Assembly (NCBI GenBank): GCA_022360075.1
Contig: JAKSDN010000160.1
Location: forward strand, 1-11,470
Length of the DNA stretch: 11,470 nt
Direction of reading: 5' to 3'
Source: Kiloniellales bacterium
GTDB taxonomy: Bacteria > Pseudomonadota > Alphaproteobacteria > Kiloniellales > JAKSDN01
Below the pieces are notes generated by a model, which was not told the origin of the DNA, ran no database searches, and saw only the letters and a program-made list of their open reading frames with translations. How positions within the stretch are numbered: position 1 is the first letter of the stretch; every line of letters starts with the position of its first letter. Positions 1 through 7,253 of the stretch are shown piece by piece. The translations under genes were made by a program, and so were the position numbers.

Positions 1-705
1 GATGATCTCGCCGCCGTCCATGAAGATGACCCGGTTGGCGACGCGCCGTGCGAAGCCCATCTCGTGGGTCACGCAGAGCATGGTCATGCCGGACTCGGCG
101 AGCCCGACCATGACGTCGAGGACCTCGGAGATCATCTCCGGGTCGAGCGCCGAGGTCGGCTCGTCGAACAGCATGATGCGCGGGTTCATGCAGAGCGAGC
201 GGGCGATCGCCACGCGCTGCTGCTGGCCGCCGGAGAGCTGGCCGGGATACTTGTTGGCCTGCTCGGGAATCTTGACCCGCTCGAGAAAGCCGAGGGCGAT
301 CTCCTCGGCCTCGTGCTTGGGCATCTTGCGCACCCAGATCGGCGCCAGCGTGCAATTCTGCAGAACTGTCAGGTGCGGGAAGAGGTTGAAGTGCTGGAAC
401 ACCATGCCGACTTCGCGGCGGATCTCGTCGATCTTGCGGATGTCATTGGTGAGCTCTATGCCGTCGACGACGATCTGGCCCTGCTGATGCTCCTCCAGCC
501 GATTCACGCATCGAATCATCGTCGACTTGCCCGAGCCCGAGGGCCCGCAGATCACGATGCGCTCGCCGCGGTGGACGGTCAGATTGATGTCCTTGAGGAC
601 ATGGAACTGGCCGTACCACTTGTGCATGGCGTTGATCTGGATCGCGACCTCGTCGGAGATCTGCATGCCGTGGCCATTGCCTGCGGCGGTCTGGACATCG
701 GTCAT
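1..705 (-). CDS. aapP: General L-amino acid ABC transporter, ATP-binding protein AapP (C-terminus cut by window edge)
   Basis: This is the cytoplasmic ATPase subunit that powers uptake of a broad range of L-amino acids by the Aap importer. The visible 235 codons contain a complete ABC core. Walker A is GPSGSGKS (about residues 54-61), followed by the Q-loop in [10 protein letters not shown] (about 101-110), the signature LSGGQ (157-161), Walker B IMLFDEP (about 177-183) and the H-loop histidine in CVTHEMGF (about 214). The frame is open to base 1, where DGGEII continues off the edge. Family members are about 255-260 aa, so roughly 20 C-terminal residues are missing. The ATG at 703-705 is preceded by an AGGGAG ribosome site, and the gene starts 12 bases after the aapM stop. 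It is the last visible gene of aapJQMP. Related ATPases (BztD, GlnQ) share these motifs. The assignment to Aap rests mainly on the two unusually long permeases beside it. Confidence 0.93.
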   Translation of the reverse strand, partial: MTDVQTAAGNGHGMQISDEVAIQINAMHKWYGQFHVLKDINLTVHRGERIVICGPSGSGKSTMIRCVNRLEEHQQGQIVVDGIELTNDIRKIDEIRREVGMVFQHFNLFPHLTVLQNCTLAPIWVRKMPKHEAEEIALGFLERVKIPEQANKYPGQLSGGQQQRVAIARSLCMNPRIMLFDEPTSALDPEMISEVLDVMVGLAESGMTMLCVTHEMGFARRVANRVIFMDGGEII

Positions 706-717
706 GGCGCGAGCTCC

Positions 718-1851
718 CTATCGCTTGTGTCCGGTTTCGAGCTTCTTCTCCAGGTAGATGCTGTAGCGCGACATGGCGAAGCAGGAGATGAAGAAGAAGA
801 TGGCGATGAAGACGTAGATCTCGGTCGAGAGGCCCTGCCACTTGGAATCCGCGAGGATTGGCTGGCTCAGCCCGATCGGGTCCAGCAGACCGATGATCAC
901 TACCAGGGTGGTGTCCTTGTAGAGGCCGATGAAGGTGTTGACGATTCCCGGGATCGAGATCTTGAGGGCCTGCGGCAGAACGATGAGGCCCATGTTCTTC
1001 CAGTAGGACAGACCCAAGGCCTGGGCCGCCTCGGTCTGGCCCTTGGGGATCGCCTGCAAGCCACCGCGAATCACCTCGGCGAGGTATGCGGCCGAGAACA
1101 GCGTGACCATGATCAGCACGCGCAGCAACAGGTCGAAATAGGTGCCCGGCGGCAGGAAGTAGTTGAGCAATGTCGAGGCCACGAACAGCAGCGTGATCAA
1201 GGGAACGCCGCGGATGAACTCGATGAAGCAGACGCAGATCACCTTCAGCACGAGCAGATCGGAGCGCCGGCCCAACGCGAGCAGGATGCCCAGCGGCAGC
1301 GAGGCCGCGATACCCGTAACGCCGATCACCACGGTCAGCATGAAGCCGCCGAACTTCGATGATTCGACCGGCTCGAGACCCAAACCACCCCAGAGCAGGA
1401 AGAAGGCGATCACCGGATAGACCAGCGTGAAGATCACGCCGTACTTGCGGTAGGGCACCTTGTCGAAGAGCACGGGGACCAGCGCCACGACCAACAGCAC
1501 CGCCGCAAGATCGACCCGCCAGCGCAACTCGACCGGATAGAAGCCGTACATGAACTGATCGAAGCGAACCGCCACCACGGCCCAGCAGGCGCCGCCGCCG
1601 AGCTCCCGGCATTCGTCGCGCGAACCCGCGTTGACCACCGCGTCCACGAACATCCAATCCACCAACGGTGGAACGATCAGATAGAGCAGATAGATGCTCA
1701 CGATGGTGAGCACGATGTCCGTGGGTGTCGCGATGAGGTTCTCTCGCACCCACTTGATGGCGCCGCGGCTCGCGATCGGCGGCGGAAGGTCCGGATGAGT
1801 CCCGGGTGCGTATTTGCCGGCCTGCTCGGCCGAGCCTGCTTGTACCGCCAT
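718..1851 (-). CDS. aapM: General L-amino acid ABC transporter permease AapM
   Basis: Inner-membrane permease, 377 aa, expected to pair with AapQ to form the translocation pore. The N-terminal ~40 residues are polar and proline-rich. Hydrophobic segments follow at about 45-68, 114-130, 138-155, 168-192, 200-232, 240-258, 303-323 and 345-362. The EAA loop that docks the ATPase is clear at about 259-293 (EVIRGGLQAIPKGQTEAAQALG, then LPQAL). The long insert before the conserved HisM-type permease core is typical of AapM/BztC and separates them from ordinary ~220-aa polar amino acid permeases. The ATG at 1849-1851 lies only 4 bases after the aapQ stop, and its AGGG ribosome site overlaps that stop (TAGGGTC then ATG), which suggests translational coupling. 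BztC is the main alternative name. The function is the same class. Confidence 0.93.
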   Translation of the reverse strand: MAVQAGSAEQAGKYAPGTHPDLPPPIASRGAIKWVRENLIATPTDIVLTIVSIYLLYLIVPPLVDWMFVDAVVNAGSRDECRELGGGACWAVVAVRFDQFMYGFYPVELRWRVDLAAVLLVVALVPVLFDKVPYRKYGVIFTLVYPVIAFFLLWGGLGLEPVESSKFGGFMLTVVIGVTGIAASLPLGILLALGRRSDLLVLKVICVCFIEFIRGVPLITLLFVASTLLNYFLPPGTYFDLLLRVLIMVTLFSAAYLAEVIRGGLQAIPKGQTEAAQALGLSYWKNMGLIVLPQALKISIPGIVNTFIGLYKDTTLVVIIGLLDPIGLSQPILADSKWQGLSTEIYVFIAIFFFISCFAMSRYSIYLEKKLETGHKR

Positions 1852-1855
1852 GACC

Positions 1856-3043
1856 CTAGCGCTCCACCAGCGCGACTTTCTTGTTGTACCAGTTCATGAT
1901 CGACGAAATGAACAGCGAGAAGGCCAGGTAGAGGCTGAGCACGATGGCCATGCACTCCAGCGCCCGGCCTGTCTGGTTGAGTGTGATCCCGCCGATCGTC
2001 GCCACGATGTCCATGTAGCCGATCGCGATCGCCAGCGAGGAGTTCTTGGTCAGGTTCATGTACTGGCTGATCAGCGGCGGCACGATGACCCGCAGGGCCT
2101 GAGGCAGGATCACCAGCCGCATAGTCCAATTGGGCCGCAGGCCAAGGGCGGAAGAGGCTTCGGTCTGCCCGTGACTGACCGACTGAATGCCCGCGCGCAC
2201 GATCTCCGCGATAAAGGCCCCGGTGTAGACCGACAGCGCGAACCAAAGCGCCAGGAACTCCGGCCTGATGGTGATGCCGCCTTGGAAGTTGAAGCCCTTG
2301 AGCGCGGGCCACTCCAAGGCCACCGGCACGCCGGCGAGGAAGAACACCACGAGCGGCAGGCCGATGATCAAGGATGCATTGATGGTGAAGACCGGATAGT
2401 GCTTGCCGGTGTTCTCCTGAACCTTGTGGGCGTAGCGGGCGAACCAGATCGCGCCGGCCACCGCGACGAGGAAGGCGATTATGACGGCCCAAAAGCCCGG
2501 TTCGAACAACGGGCGCGGAACCGAGAAGCCGCGATTCGACAGGAAGAAACCGCCCATCGACTCCGCCTGCTTCGGCCGCGGCGTCGAATGGACGATGATG
2601 CCGTGCCACAGCAGGATCTGAAGCAGCAGAGGGACGTTGCGCGTGAACTCGACGTAGCAGTAGACGATTCGGCTGATCAGCCAGTTGTGCGAAAGCCGCA
2701 ACACACCGGCCGTGAATCCCACGAGCGTCGCGAAGATGATGCCACAGATGGCCACCAAGGCCGTGTTCAGGATTCCCACGAGTGCCGCGCGGCCATGCGA
2801 GCTGCGCGAGTCGTACTCGATCAGGCGTTGGTTGATGTCGTAGCTGGCCGGATCGCTCAGAAAGCCAAACCCGGGCTCGAGCCCGAGCAGCTTAAGGTTC
2901 TGGAGTGTGTTGTTGACGATGTAGCCGACGAAGAGAAGAAGCGCGATCAGCGAGATGATCTGAATGATAACGGCGCGCGACCGCTTGTCGGTCCACAGCT
3001 CCGTCAGCTTGACGCCCGGTTGCTGGTATTCAATAGCCGACAT
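1856..3043 (-). CDS. aapQ: General L-amino acid ABC transporter permease AapQ
   Basis: Inner-membrane permease, 395 aa, partner of AapM. There is a hydrophobic helix at about 24-46. A periplasmic stretch with FLSDPASYDINQRLIEY follows, a motif I recognise from AapQ/BztB proteins. Then comes the permease core with further helices and an EAA loop near the C-terminus (EIVRAGIQSVSHGQTEASSA, then LPQAL). The sequence ends in a short basic tail. The start ATG (3041-3043) has a GAGG ribosome site about 8 bases upstream. It lies second in the operon, about 99 bases after the aapJ stop, a gap that carries a hairpin, and 4 bases before aapM. Nothing looks broken. The alternative name is BztB. Confidence 0.93.
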   Translation of the reverse strand: MSAIEYQQPGVKLTELWTDKRSRAVIIQIISLIALLLFVGYIVNNTLQNLKLLGLEPGFGFLSDPASYDINQRLIEYDSRSSHGRAALVGILNTALVAICGIIFATLVGFTAGVLRLSHNWLISRIVYCYVEFTRNVPLLLQILLWHGIIVHSTPRPKQAESMGGFFLSNRGFSVPRPLFEPGFWAVIIAFLVAVAGAIWFARYAHKVQENTGKHYPVFTINASLIIGLPLVVFFLAGVPVALEWPALKGFNFQGGITIRPEFLALWFALSVYTGAFIAEIVRAGIQSVSHGQTEASSALGLRPNWTMRLVILPQALRVIVPPLISQYMNLTKNSSLAIAIGYMDIVATIGGITLNQTGRALECMAIVLSLYLAFSLFISSIMNWYNKKVALVER

Positions 3044-3098
3044 AGCACGGCCTCGTGTAGGGCTATGGCTGGGTCAAAATTTGCGGCCCAAGGGTGCG

Positions 3099-3127
3099 GG
3101 GACGCGCCGGGCCGTCCGACGCGTCCC
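3099..3127 (-). promoter_or_regulatory. GC-rich hairpin between aapJ and aapQ
   Basis: Perfect 8-bp arms GGGACGCG (3099-3106) and CGCGTCCC (3120-3127) enclose 13 bases. Inside them three more pairs (3108-3110 with 3116-3118) can form after one mismatch. In the aapJ to aapQ direction no T-run follows directly; a short TTTT comes about 20 bases later. It is therefore more likely an mRNA 3'-end stabiliser or a leaky attenuator than a full terminator. Hairpins at this position, after the binding-protein gene, are common in ABC importer operons and raise the binding-protein level. That role here is inferred. Confidence 0.55.
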
Positions 3128-3142
3128 ACCCACCGACTTGGC

Positions 3143-4159
3143 TTAGCGGAACGGCGGCGCGTAAATCAGGCCACCGTCAGTCCACTGCGCGTTCAGGCCG
3201 CGTTCGAGGCCGATCGGCGTGCTGGTGCCGATAAAGCGCTCGAAGATTTCGCCGTAGTTGCCACCAGCCTTGATGGCATGGACCGCGAAATCATTGCCCA
3301 GTCCGATCATCTCGCCGTACTTGCCCTCGGTGCCGAGCATCCGGTTGATCTCCGGAATGTCGGTGCCCTTGGCCATGGTCTCGACGTTGGCCTGGGTCAC
3401 GCCGAGCTCCTCGGCGATGATCAGAACGTTGAGCACCCAGCGCACGATGTCGCCCCAGTTGTCGTCGCCGTGGCGGACGAGCGGGCCGAGCGGCTCCTTC
3501 GAGATGATCTCCGGCAGGATCACGTGAGCCGAGGGATCTTCGAAGGTGGCACGGGTGGCCGCGAGGCCGGAGGCGTCGGTCGTGTAAACGTCGCAGCGCC
3601 CAGCCTGATAGTTCTGACGCGCCTCGGCGTTGGTCTCGATCGGCACCGGCTCGTAGCTGATATTGTTGGAGCGGAAGAAGTCCGCCAAATTGAGCTCGGT
3701 CGTTGTGCCGGTCTGGATGCACACCGACGCACCATCGAGCTCCTTGGCACTGGAGACCCCGAGCTCCTTCGGTATCATGAAGCCCTGGCCGTCGTAATAG
3801 TTGATGCCGGTGAAGGTCAGCTTCAGATCGACATCGCGGCTGAAGGTCCAGGTGGTGTTTCGGGCCAGCATATCGATCTCGCCCGACTTCAAGGCCTCGA
3901 ACCGGGTCTTACCGGTCGTCGGCGTGTATTTGACTTTAGAGGCATCACCGAAGATGGCGGCCGCAACGGCCTGGCAGACCGCCGGGTCGAAGCCTTGCCA
4001 GTTCCCCGCATCGTCGGTGAAGGCGAATCCGGCGACGCCGGTCGACACACCGCACTTGAGGAAACCGGCGGCTTTGACATCGTCAAGCGTACCAGCGGAA
4101 GCGACGGAGGAAACAAGGGTGGCCGCCGCGGCCGCCAGCAAGACTCTCGATACCTTCAT
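3143..4159 (-). CDS. aapJ: General L-amino acid-binding periplasmic protein AapJ
   Basis: Periplasmic solute-binding protein that captures L-amino acids and delivers them to AapQM. It has 338 aa from the chosen ATG at 4157-4159. The open frame extends 29 codons further upstream, but this ATG starts a classic signal peptide (MKVSRVLLAAAAATLVSSVASA, likely cut after residue 22). It also has a GGGAAGG ribosome site about 9 bases before it. The mature protein is a type-3 (SBP_bac_3) fold. Family marks include LKCGVSTGVAGFAF (about 35-48), GFDPAVCQAVAAAIFGD (about 56-72), NTTWTFSRD (about 101-109) and the C-terminal GLNAQWTDGGLIYAPPFR, which ends AapJ proteins characteristically. Cysteines at 36, 62, 147 and 189 could form disulfides, as is common in this family. 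It is the first gene of the operon, divergent from metC. It is full length and intact. Aap systems in rhizobia respond to nitrogen status, but I see no clear site proving that here. Confidence 0.95.
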   Translation of the reverse strand: MKVSRVLLAAAAATLVSSVASAGTLDDVKAAGFLKCGVSTGVAGFAFTDDAGNWQGFDPAVCQAVAAAIFGDASKVKYTPTTGKTRFEALKSGEIDMLARNTTWTFSRDVDLKLTFTGINYYDGQGFMIPKELGVSSAKELDGASVCIQTGTTTELNLADFFRSNNISYEPVPIETNAEARQNYQAGRCDVYTTDASGLAATRATFEDPSAHVILPEIISKEPLGPLVRHGDDNWGDIVRWVLNVLIIAEELGVTQANVETMAKGTDIPEINRMLGTEGKYGEMIGLGNDFAVHAIKAGGNYGEIFERFIGTSTPIGLERGLNAQWTDGGLIYAPPFR

Positions 4160-4304
4160 TGTAACAACCTTCCCTGCAGGTTCATCTCGTTGTTCTTTGC
4201 CAGCCGGCTCCCCGACGCGGCGAGGTTTCCTGCCAGCGTATGACAACCATGTAACATCACTCGCGGAAAGGCAACAAGGCGCTATTTGTTAACGTGCAAA
4301 GGAA

Positions 4305-4326
4305 CCTAAGCCATCGAAGGCTAAGG
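4305..4326. repeat. Inverted repeat upstream of metC
   Basis: Arms CCTAAGCC (4305-4312) and GGCTAAGG (4319-4326) pair at seven of eight positions with one A/A mismatch around a six-base loop. It may be a regulator site or part of the metC leader. No function can be read from it. Confidence 0.4.
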
Positions 4327-4336
4327 CGCTCTAGGG

Positions 4337-4373
4337 ACGATCGGCCGCTCGGCGCAGCGCCTCGGCCGGTCGT
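4337..4373 (+). repeat. Strong 11-bp hairpin upstream of metC
   Basis: ACGATCGGCCG (4337-4347) pairs with CGGCCGGTCGT (4363-4373) over 11 continuous pairs, one of them a T-G wobble in the plus-strand sense. The loop is 15 bases and itself contains GGC/GCC. No T-run follows on either strand, so it is not a standard terminator. Its position about 108 bases before the metC GTG start would put it in the metC leader if transcription begins upstream of it. Confidence 0.5.
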
Positions 4374-4481
4374 GGCGAAAGGGCCATGCCCGCCGCAAAT
4401 CGCTTTCGCGTCCTTGGTGCGGCTGGCATAAATTCGGGGACGGCGATCTATGCCGCCGCAGGCCAACGACGGAGCGCGACG

Positions 4482-5687
4482 GTGAAGGAAAAAAAGCCGA
4501 GAGGCGACGAGACCTTGCTCGCCCACCTTGGCCGCGATCCAGGGCGCTATCACGGCGTCGTCAACATGCCGGTCTTCCATGCCTCGACGGTGCTCTACGA
4601 CAGCCTCGAGGACTTCGAAAGCCGCGTGCGAATCAACGAGCCCGGTGCCGTGCTCTACGGCCGGATGGGTACGCCGGACACCTTCGCGCTCGAAGCCGCC
4701 GTCGCCGAGCTGGAAGGCGGCGCCGATTCCGTCGCCGTGCCGTCGGGCCTGGCGGCGATAAGCTGCGCGCTCTTGGCGCTGGTCGAAGCCGGGGATCACA
4801 TTCTCGTCAGCGATTCGGTCTACAAGCCGGCCCGCACGTTCTGCGACAAGACGCTGGCGCGCCTCGGCGTCGAGACGAGCTACTTCGATCCAACGATTGC
4901 GGACGACGGCATCGCCGCTTTGGTCCGTACCAACACGCGTTTGATCTACGCCGAATCGCCCGGCTCGCTGACCTTCGAGATGCAGGACCTGCCGGCGCTC
5001 GGCGCGGTCGCGCGCACGCGCGACATTCCCCTGCTCGCCGATACGACCTGGGCAACGCCACTGCACTTCAAGCCCTTCGCCCACGGTGTCGATATCTCGA
5101 TCCAGGCCGGGACCAAGTACCTGGTCGGGCACTCCGACGCGATGCTCGGCATGATCACCTCGAACGAACGCTACGCGCCGCAGATCCGGCGCGGCGTGCG
5201 CCAACTCGGCGTCAGCGCCGGCACCGAAGAGATCTTTCTCGGCCAGCGCGGCCTGCGCACCTTGGCCGTGCGCCTGGCCCGGCATCAGGAGACCGGGCTC
5301 GCGCTCGCGCGCTGGCTGGAAGCGCGACCCGAGGTCGCACAGGTGCTTCATCCGGCCCTGCCGAGTCATCCCGGCCATGCGATCTGGCGCCGCGACTTCA
5401 CCGGTGCCTGCGGACTGTTCTCGATCGTGCTGCGCCATCCCTATCCCAAGGCGGCGCTCTCGGCGATGATCGAGGGCCTGGAGCTGTTCGGCCTGGGGGC
5501 GAGCTGGGGCGGCTACGAGAGCCTGCTGATTCCAGCCGACCCGACTGAGATTCGTACGGCAACGGCCTGGCAGGCCCCGGGTCCTTTGCTGCGCATCCAC
5601 GCCGGGCTAGAAGCCGTCGACGATCTGATTGCCGATCTCGCCGCGGGCTTCGAACGTCTCGAGCAGGTTGCGCAAGCGGCCGAATAG
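4482..5687 (+). CDS. metC: Cystathionine beta-lyase (PLP-dependent, Cys/Met metabolism family)
   Basis: Cytoplasmic enzyme that splits cystathionine to homocysteine, pyruvate and ammonia in methionine synthesis. I chose the GTG at 4482 (400 aa) because GGAG stands 7 bases before it. The longer ATG at 4386 would add 32 residues that do not look like family sequence, and its ribosome site is badly spaced. Numbered from the GTG: YGR at 59-61 (phosphate-binding Tyr/Arg), PSGLAAI at 87-93, Tyr114 (ring stacking), Asp187 in LLADTTW, and the PLP lysine Lys212 in QAGTKYLVGHSD. Length and motifs fit alphaproteobacterial MetC. Other Cys/Met family members (MetZ, MetB, methionine gamma-lyase) share the fold. 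The YLVGHSD context and the place beside aap favour MetC; I recall metC next to aapJ in rhizobia too. modA follows 44 bases after the stop. Confidence 0.87.
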   Translation: MKEKKPRGDETLLAHLGRDPGRYHGVVNMPVFHASTVLYDSLEDFESRVRINEPGAVLYGRMGTPDTFALEAAVAELEGGADSVAVPSGLAAISCALLALVEAGDHILVSDSVYKPARTFCDKTLARLGVETSYFDPTIADDGIAALVRTNTRLIYAESPGSLTFEMQDLPALGAVARTRDIPLLADTTWATPLHFKPFAHGVDISIQAGTKYLVGHSDAMLGMITSNERYAPQIRRGVRQLGVSAGTEEIFLGQRGLRTLAVRLARHQETGLALARWLEARPEVAQVLHPALPSHPGHAIWRRDFTGACGLFSIVLRHPYPKAALSAMIEGLELFGLGASWGGYESLLIPADPTEIRTATAWQAPGPLLRIHAGLEAVDDLIADLAAGFERLEQVAQAAE

Positions 5688-5731
5688 GCCACGGCTGTCG
5701 GCCGCCGCCAGATCACCGGAGAAGGTCAAGC

Positions 5732-6556
5732 GTGACAGCGATCGGACGAAAGCCTGGATCACAGCGTCGGCGGAGCCGGCGCCTCGGTTTCCGGACGGCC
5801 GGCTGGATGGCCATTCTTTGGCTCGCCTGCGCCGCCTCGGCGGCGCAGGCCGAGCAGGTGACCATCTTCGCCGCGGCCAGCACCACCAACGCGGTCACCG
5901 ATGTCGCCAATGCCTTCGAGCAGGGCAGCGAGATCAAGGTAACGCCGGTCTTCGCCGCCTCCTCGACCCTGGCCAAGCAGATCGCGCATGGCGCCCCGGC
6001 CGACCTCTTCCTGTCGGCGTCGCTCGATTGGATGGATTACCTCGAGGCCCGCGCCGCGCTGGAATCGGGCAGCCGCCGCGATCTGCTCGGCAACGACTTG
6101 GTTCTGGTCGTACCGCGGGACAGCGCGCTGTCGCTCTCGATCGCGCCGGGCTTCGCCTTGGCCGAGGCGCTGGGCGAGCGCCGGCTGGCGATCGGCGATC
6201 CCGCCCATGTCCCGGCCGGCCTCTATGCGAAGGCCACGCTCGTGACGCTGGGGGTCTGGCAAGCCGTCGAGCCGCGGATCGCCGCCGCCGCCAACGTGCG
6301 CGCGGCCCTTGCCCTGGTCGAGCGCCGGGCCGCCGTGGCGGGCATCGTCTACGCCACGGACGCGGCGATCAGCCGGCGCGTGCGCGTCGCCGCCATCTTT
6401 CCGCAGGACAGCCATCCGCCGATCGTCTATCCGCTCGGCATCACGGCCGGGCGCGACGGGCCCGCCGTCAGGGCCTTCGCCGCCTTTCTGCATGGCGAGG
6501 AAGCCGCCGCGATCTTTCGCGGCCACGGCTTCCGCGTGCCCGGGCCGACCGACTGA
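5732..6556 (+). CDS. modA: Molybdate ABC transporter, periplasmic substrate-binding protein ModA
   Basis: Periplasmic protein that binds molybdate (and usually tungstate) and delivers it to ModB. It has 274 aa from a GTG start at 5732, supported by GGAGAAGG six bases upstream. The N-terminus is arginine-rich, followed by a hydrophobic core (about 23-37) and a likely signal peptidase cut after AQA (residue 40). The mature start EQVTIFAAAST carries the conserved anion-binding serine (about residue 50). The second ligand serine is in FAASSTLAKQI (about 74-84). GAPADLFLSA, the GDPAHVPAGLYAK motif and the VYATDA stretch that supplies the last oxyanion contacts follow in normal ModA order. It is intact. 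The stop lies 6 bases before modB. No ModE-type palindrome was found in the short 44-base gap before it, so it may depend on the metC promoter. Confidence 0.94.
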   Translation: MTAIGRKPGSQRRRSRRLGFRTAGWMAILWLACAASAAQAEQVTIFAAASTTNAVTDVANAFEQGSEIKVTPVFAASSTLAKQIAHGAPADLFLSASLDWMDYLEARAALESGSRRDLLGNDLVLVVPRDSALSLSIAPGFALAEALGERRLAIGDPAHVPAGLYAKATLVTLGVWQAVEPRIAAAANVRAALALVERRAAVAGIVYATDAAISRRVRVAAIFPQDSHPPIVYPLGITAGRDGPAVRAFAAFLHGEEAAAIFRGHGFRVPGPTD

Positions 6557-6562
6557 GGCTGC

Positions 6563-7249
6563 ATGCTGACGCCGCTCGAGATCGAGGCGCTGCGGCTCAG
6601 TCTGCGCGTCGCCTTCTGGAGCGTGCTGGTCAGCCTGCCGTTCGGCCTGGCGACCGCCTGGCTGCTCGCCCGCCGCGAGTTCTACGGCAAGACGCTGCTC
6701 AACGGCATCGTCCACCTGCCGCTGGTCCTGCCGCCGGTGGTCGTGGGCTACATCCTGCTGGTGCTGTTCAGCCGCGACGGGCCGCTCGGCGCCTGGCTGG
6801 ATTCCATGTTCGGCGTGACCATCGCCTTCACCTGGGAGGGCGCGGCCCTCGCCGCCGCGGTGATGGCCTTCCCGCTGATGGTCCGCGCCATGCGCCTTTC
6901 CCTCGAGGCGGTCGACCGCCGCCTCGAGGCCGCCGCACGCACCCTGGGCGCGAGCCGGCTCGACGTCTTCCTGAGCGTCACCCTGCCGCTGATGTCGCCG
7001 GGCATTCTGGTCGGCGTGATCCTCGCCTTCGCGCGCAGCCTGGGCGAGTTCGGGGCCACGATCACCTTCGTCTCGAACATCCCCGGCGAGACCCGGACCC
7101 TGCCGCTCGCGCTCTACAGCCTGTCACAGACGCCCGACGGCGAGGCCGGGGCGCTGCGCCTGGCGGTCATCTCCATCCTGCTCGCGCTAGCGACCCTTGG
7201 GGCCTCCGAGTTGCTGGCACGGCGGCTGAGCCGCAGCATCGGCGCCTAA
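6563..7249 (+). CDS. modB: Molybdate ABC transporter permease ModB
   Basis: Inner-membrane permease, 228 aa, forming a homodimeric pore for molybdate. Hydrophobic segments lie at about 13-35, 48-70, 84-108, 145-162 and 198-218. The cytoplasmic EAA loop contacting ModC is at about 122-149 (EAAARTLGASRLDVFLSV and following). The conserved motif FARSLGEFGATI is at about 156-167. The usual NIPGETRTLPLALY stretch of ModB follows. The ATG at 6563 has GAGG at 6555-6558 overlapping the modA stop, so the two genes are probably translationally coupled. Full length, no defects seen. CysT/CysW sulfate permeases are relatives, but length, motifs and neighbours all fit ModB. Confidence 0.95.
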   Translation: MLTPLEIEALRLSLRVAFWSVLVSLPFGLATAWLLARREFYGKTLLNGIVHLPLVLPPVVVGYILLVLFSRDGPLGAWLDSMFGVTIAFTWEGAALAAAVMAFPLMVRAMRLSLEAVDRRLEAAARTLGASRLDVFLSVTLPLMSPGILVGVILAFARSLGEFGATITFVSNIPGETRTLPLALYSLSQTPDGEAGALRLAVISILLALATLGASELLARRLSRSIGA

Positions 7250-7253
7250 GACG

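Larger units (their letters stand above)
4160..4481. promoter_or_regulatory. Divergent aapJ/metC intergenic region
   Basis: This 322-base stretch separates the minus-strand aap operon from the plus-strand metC-modABC genes, so promoters for both directions should lie here. A weak candidate for aapJ, read on the minus strand, is TTGTTG and TTACAT with a 17-base spacer, placing it around 4250-4280. Each box matches the consensus at only three of six bases. AACAA (4273-4277) and TTGTT (4286-4290) form a small inverted repeat that could be an operator. Two larger hairpins (4305-4326 and 4337-4373) lie on the metC side. I saw no recognisable riboswitch core. Confidence 0.5.

Noticed and set aside
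1814..4243. 809-codon open frame on the plus strand opposite aapQ and aapJ
   Set aside because: It is antisense to two clear transporter genes, has a composition typical of GC-rich shadow frames (rich in D, R, H, E, Q), and matches no known domain.
4386..4481. ATG at 4386 as the metC start
   Set aside because: The extra 32 residues do not resemble the family, and the nearest ribosome-site-like bases are only two bases from the ATG. The GTG at 4482 has GGAG at proper spacing.
4160..4481. SAM-II riboswitch before metC
   Set aside because: I could not find the conserved SAM-II pseudoknot core near the ribosome site; the hairpins present have a different layout.
4257..5600. 447-codon minus-strand frame opposite metC
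   Set aside because: It is a shadow of metC, whose catalytic motifs are all present on the plus strand.
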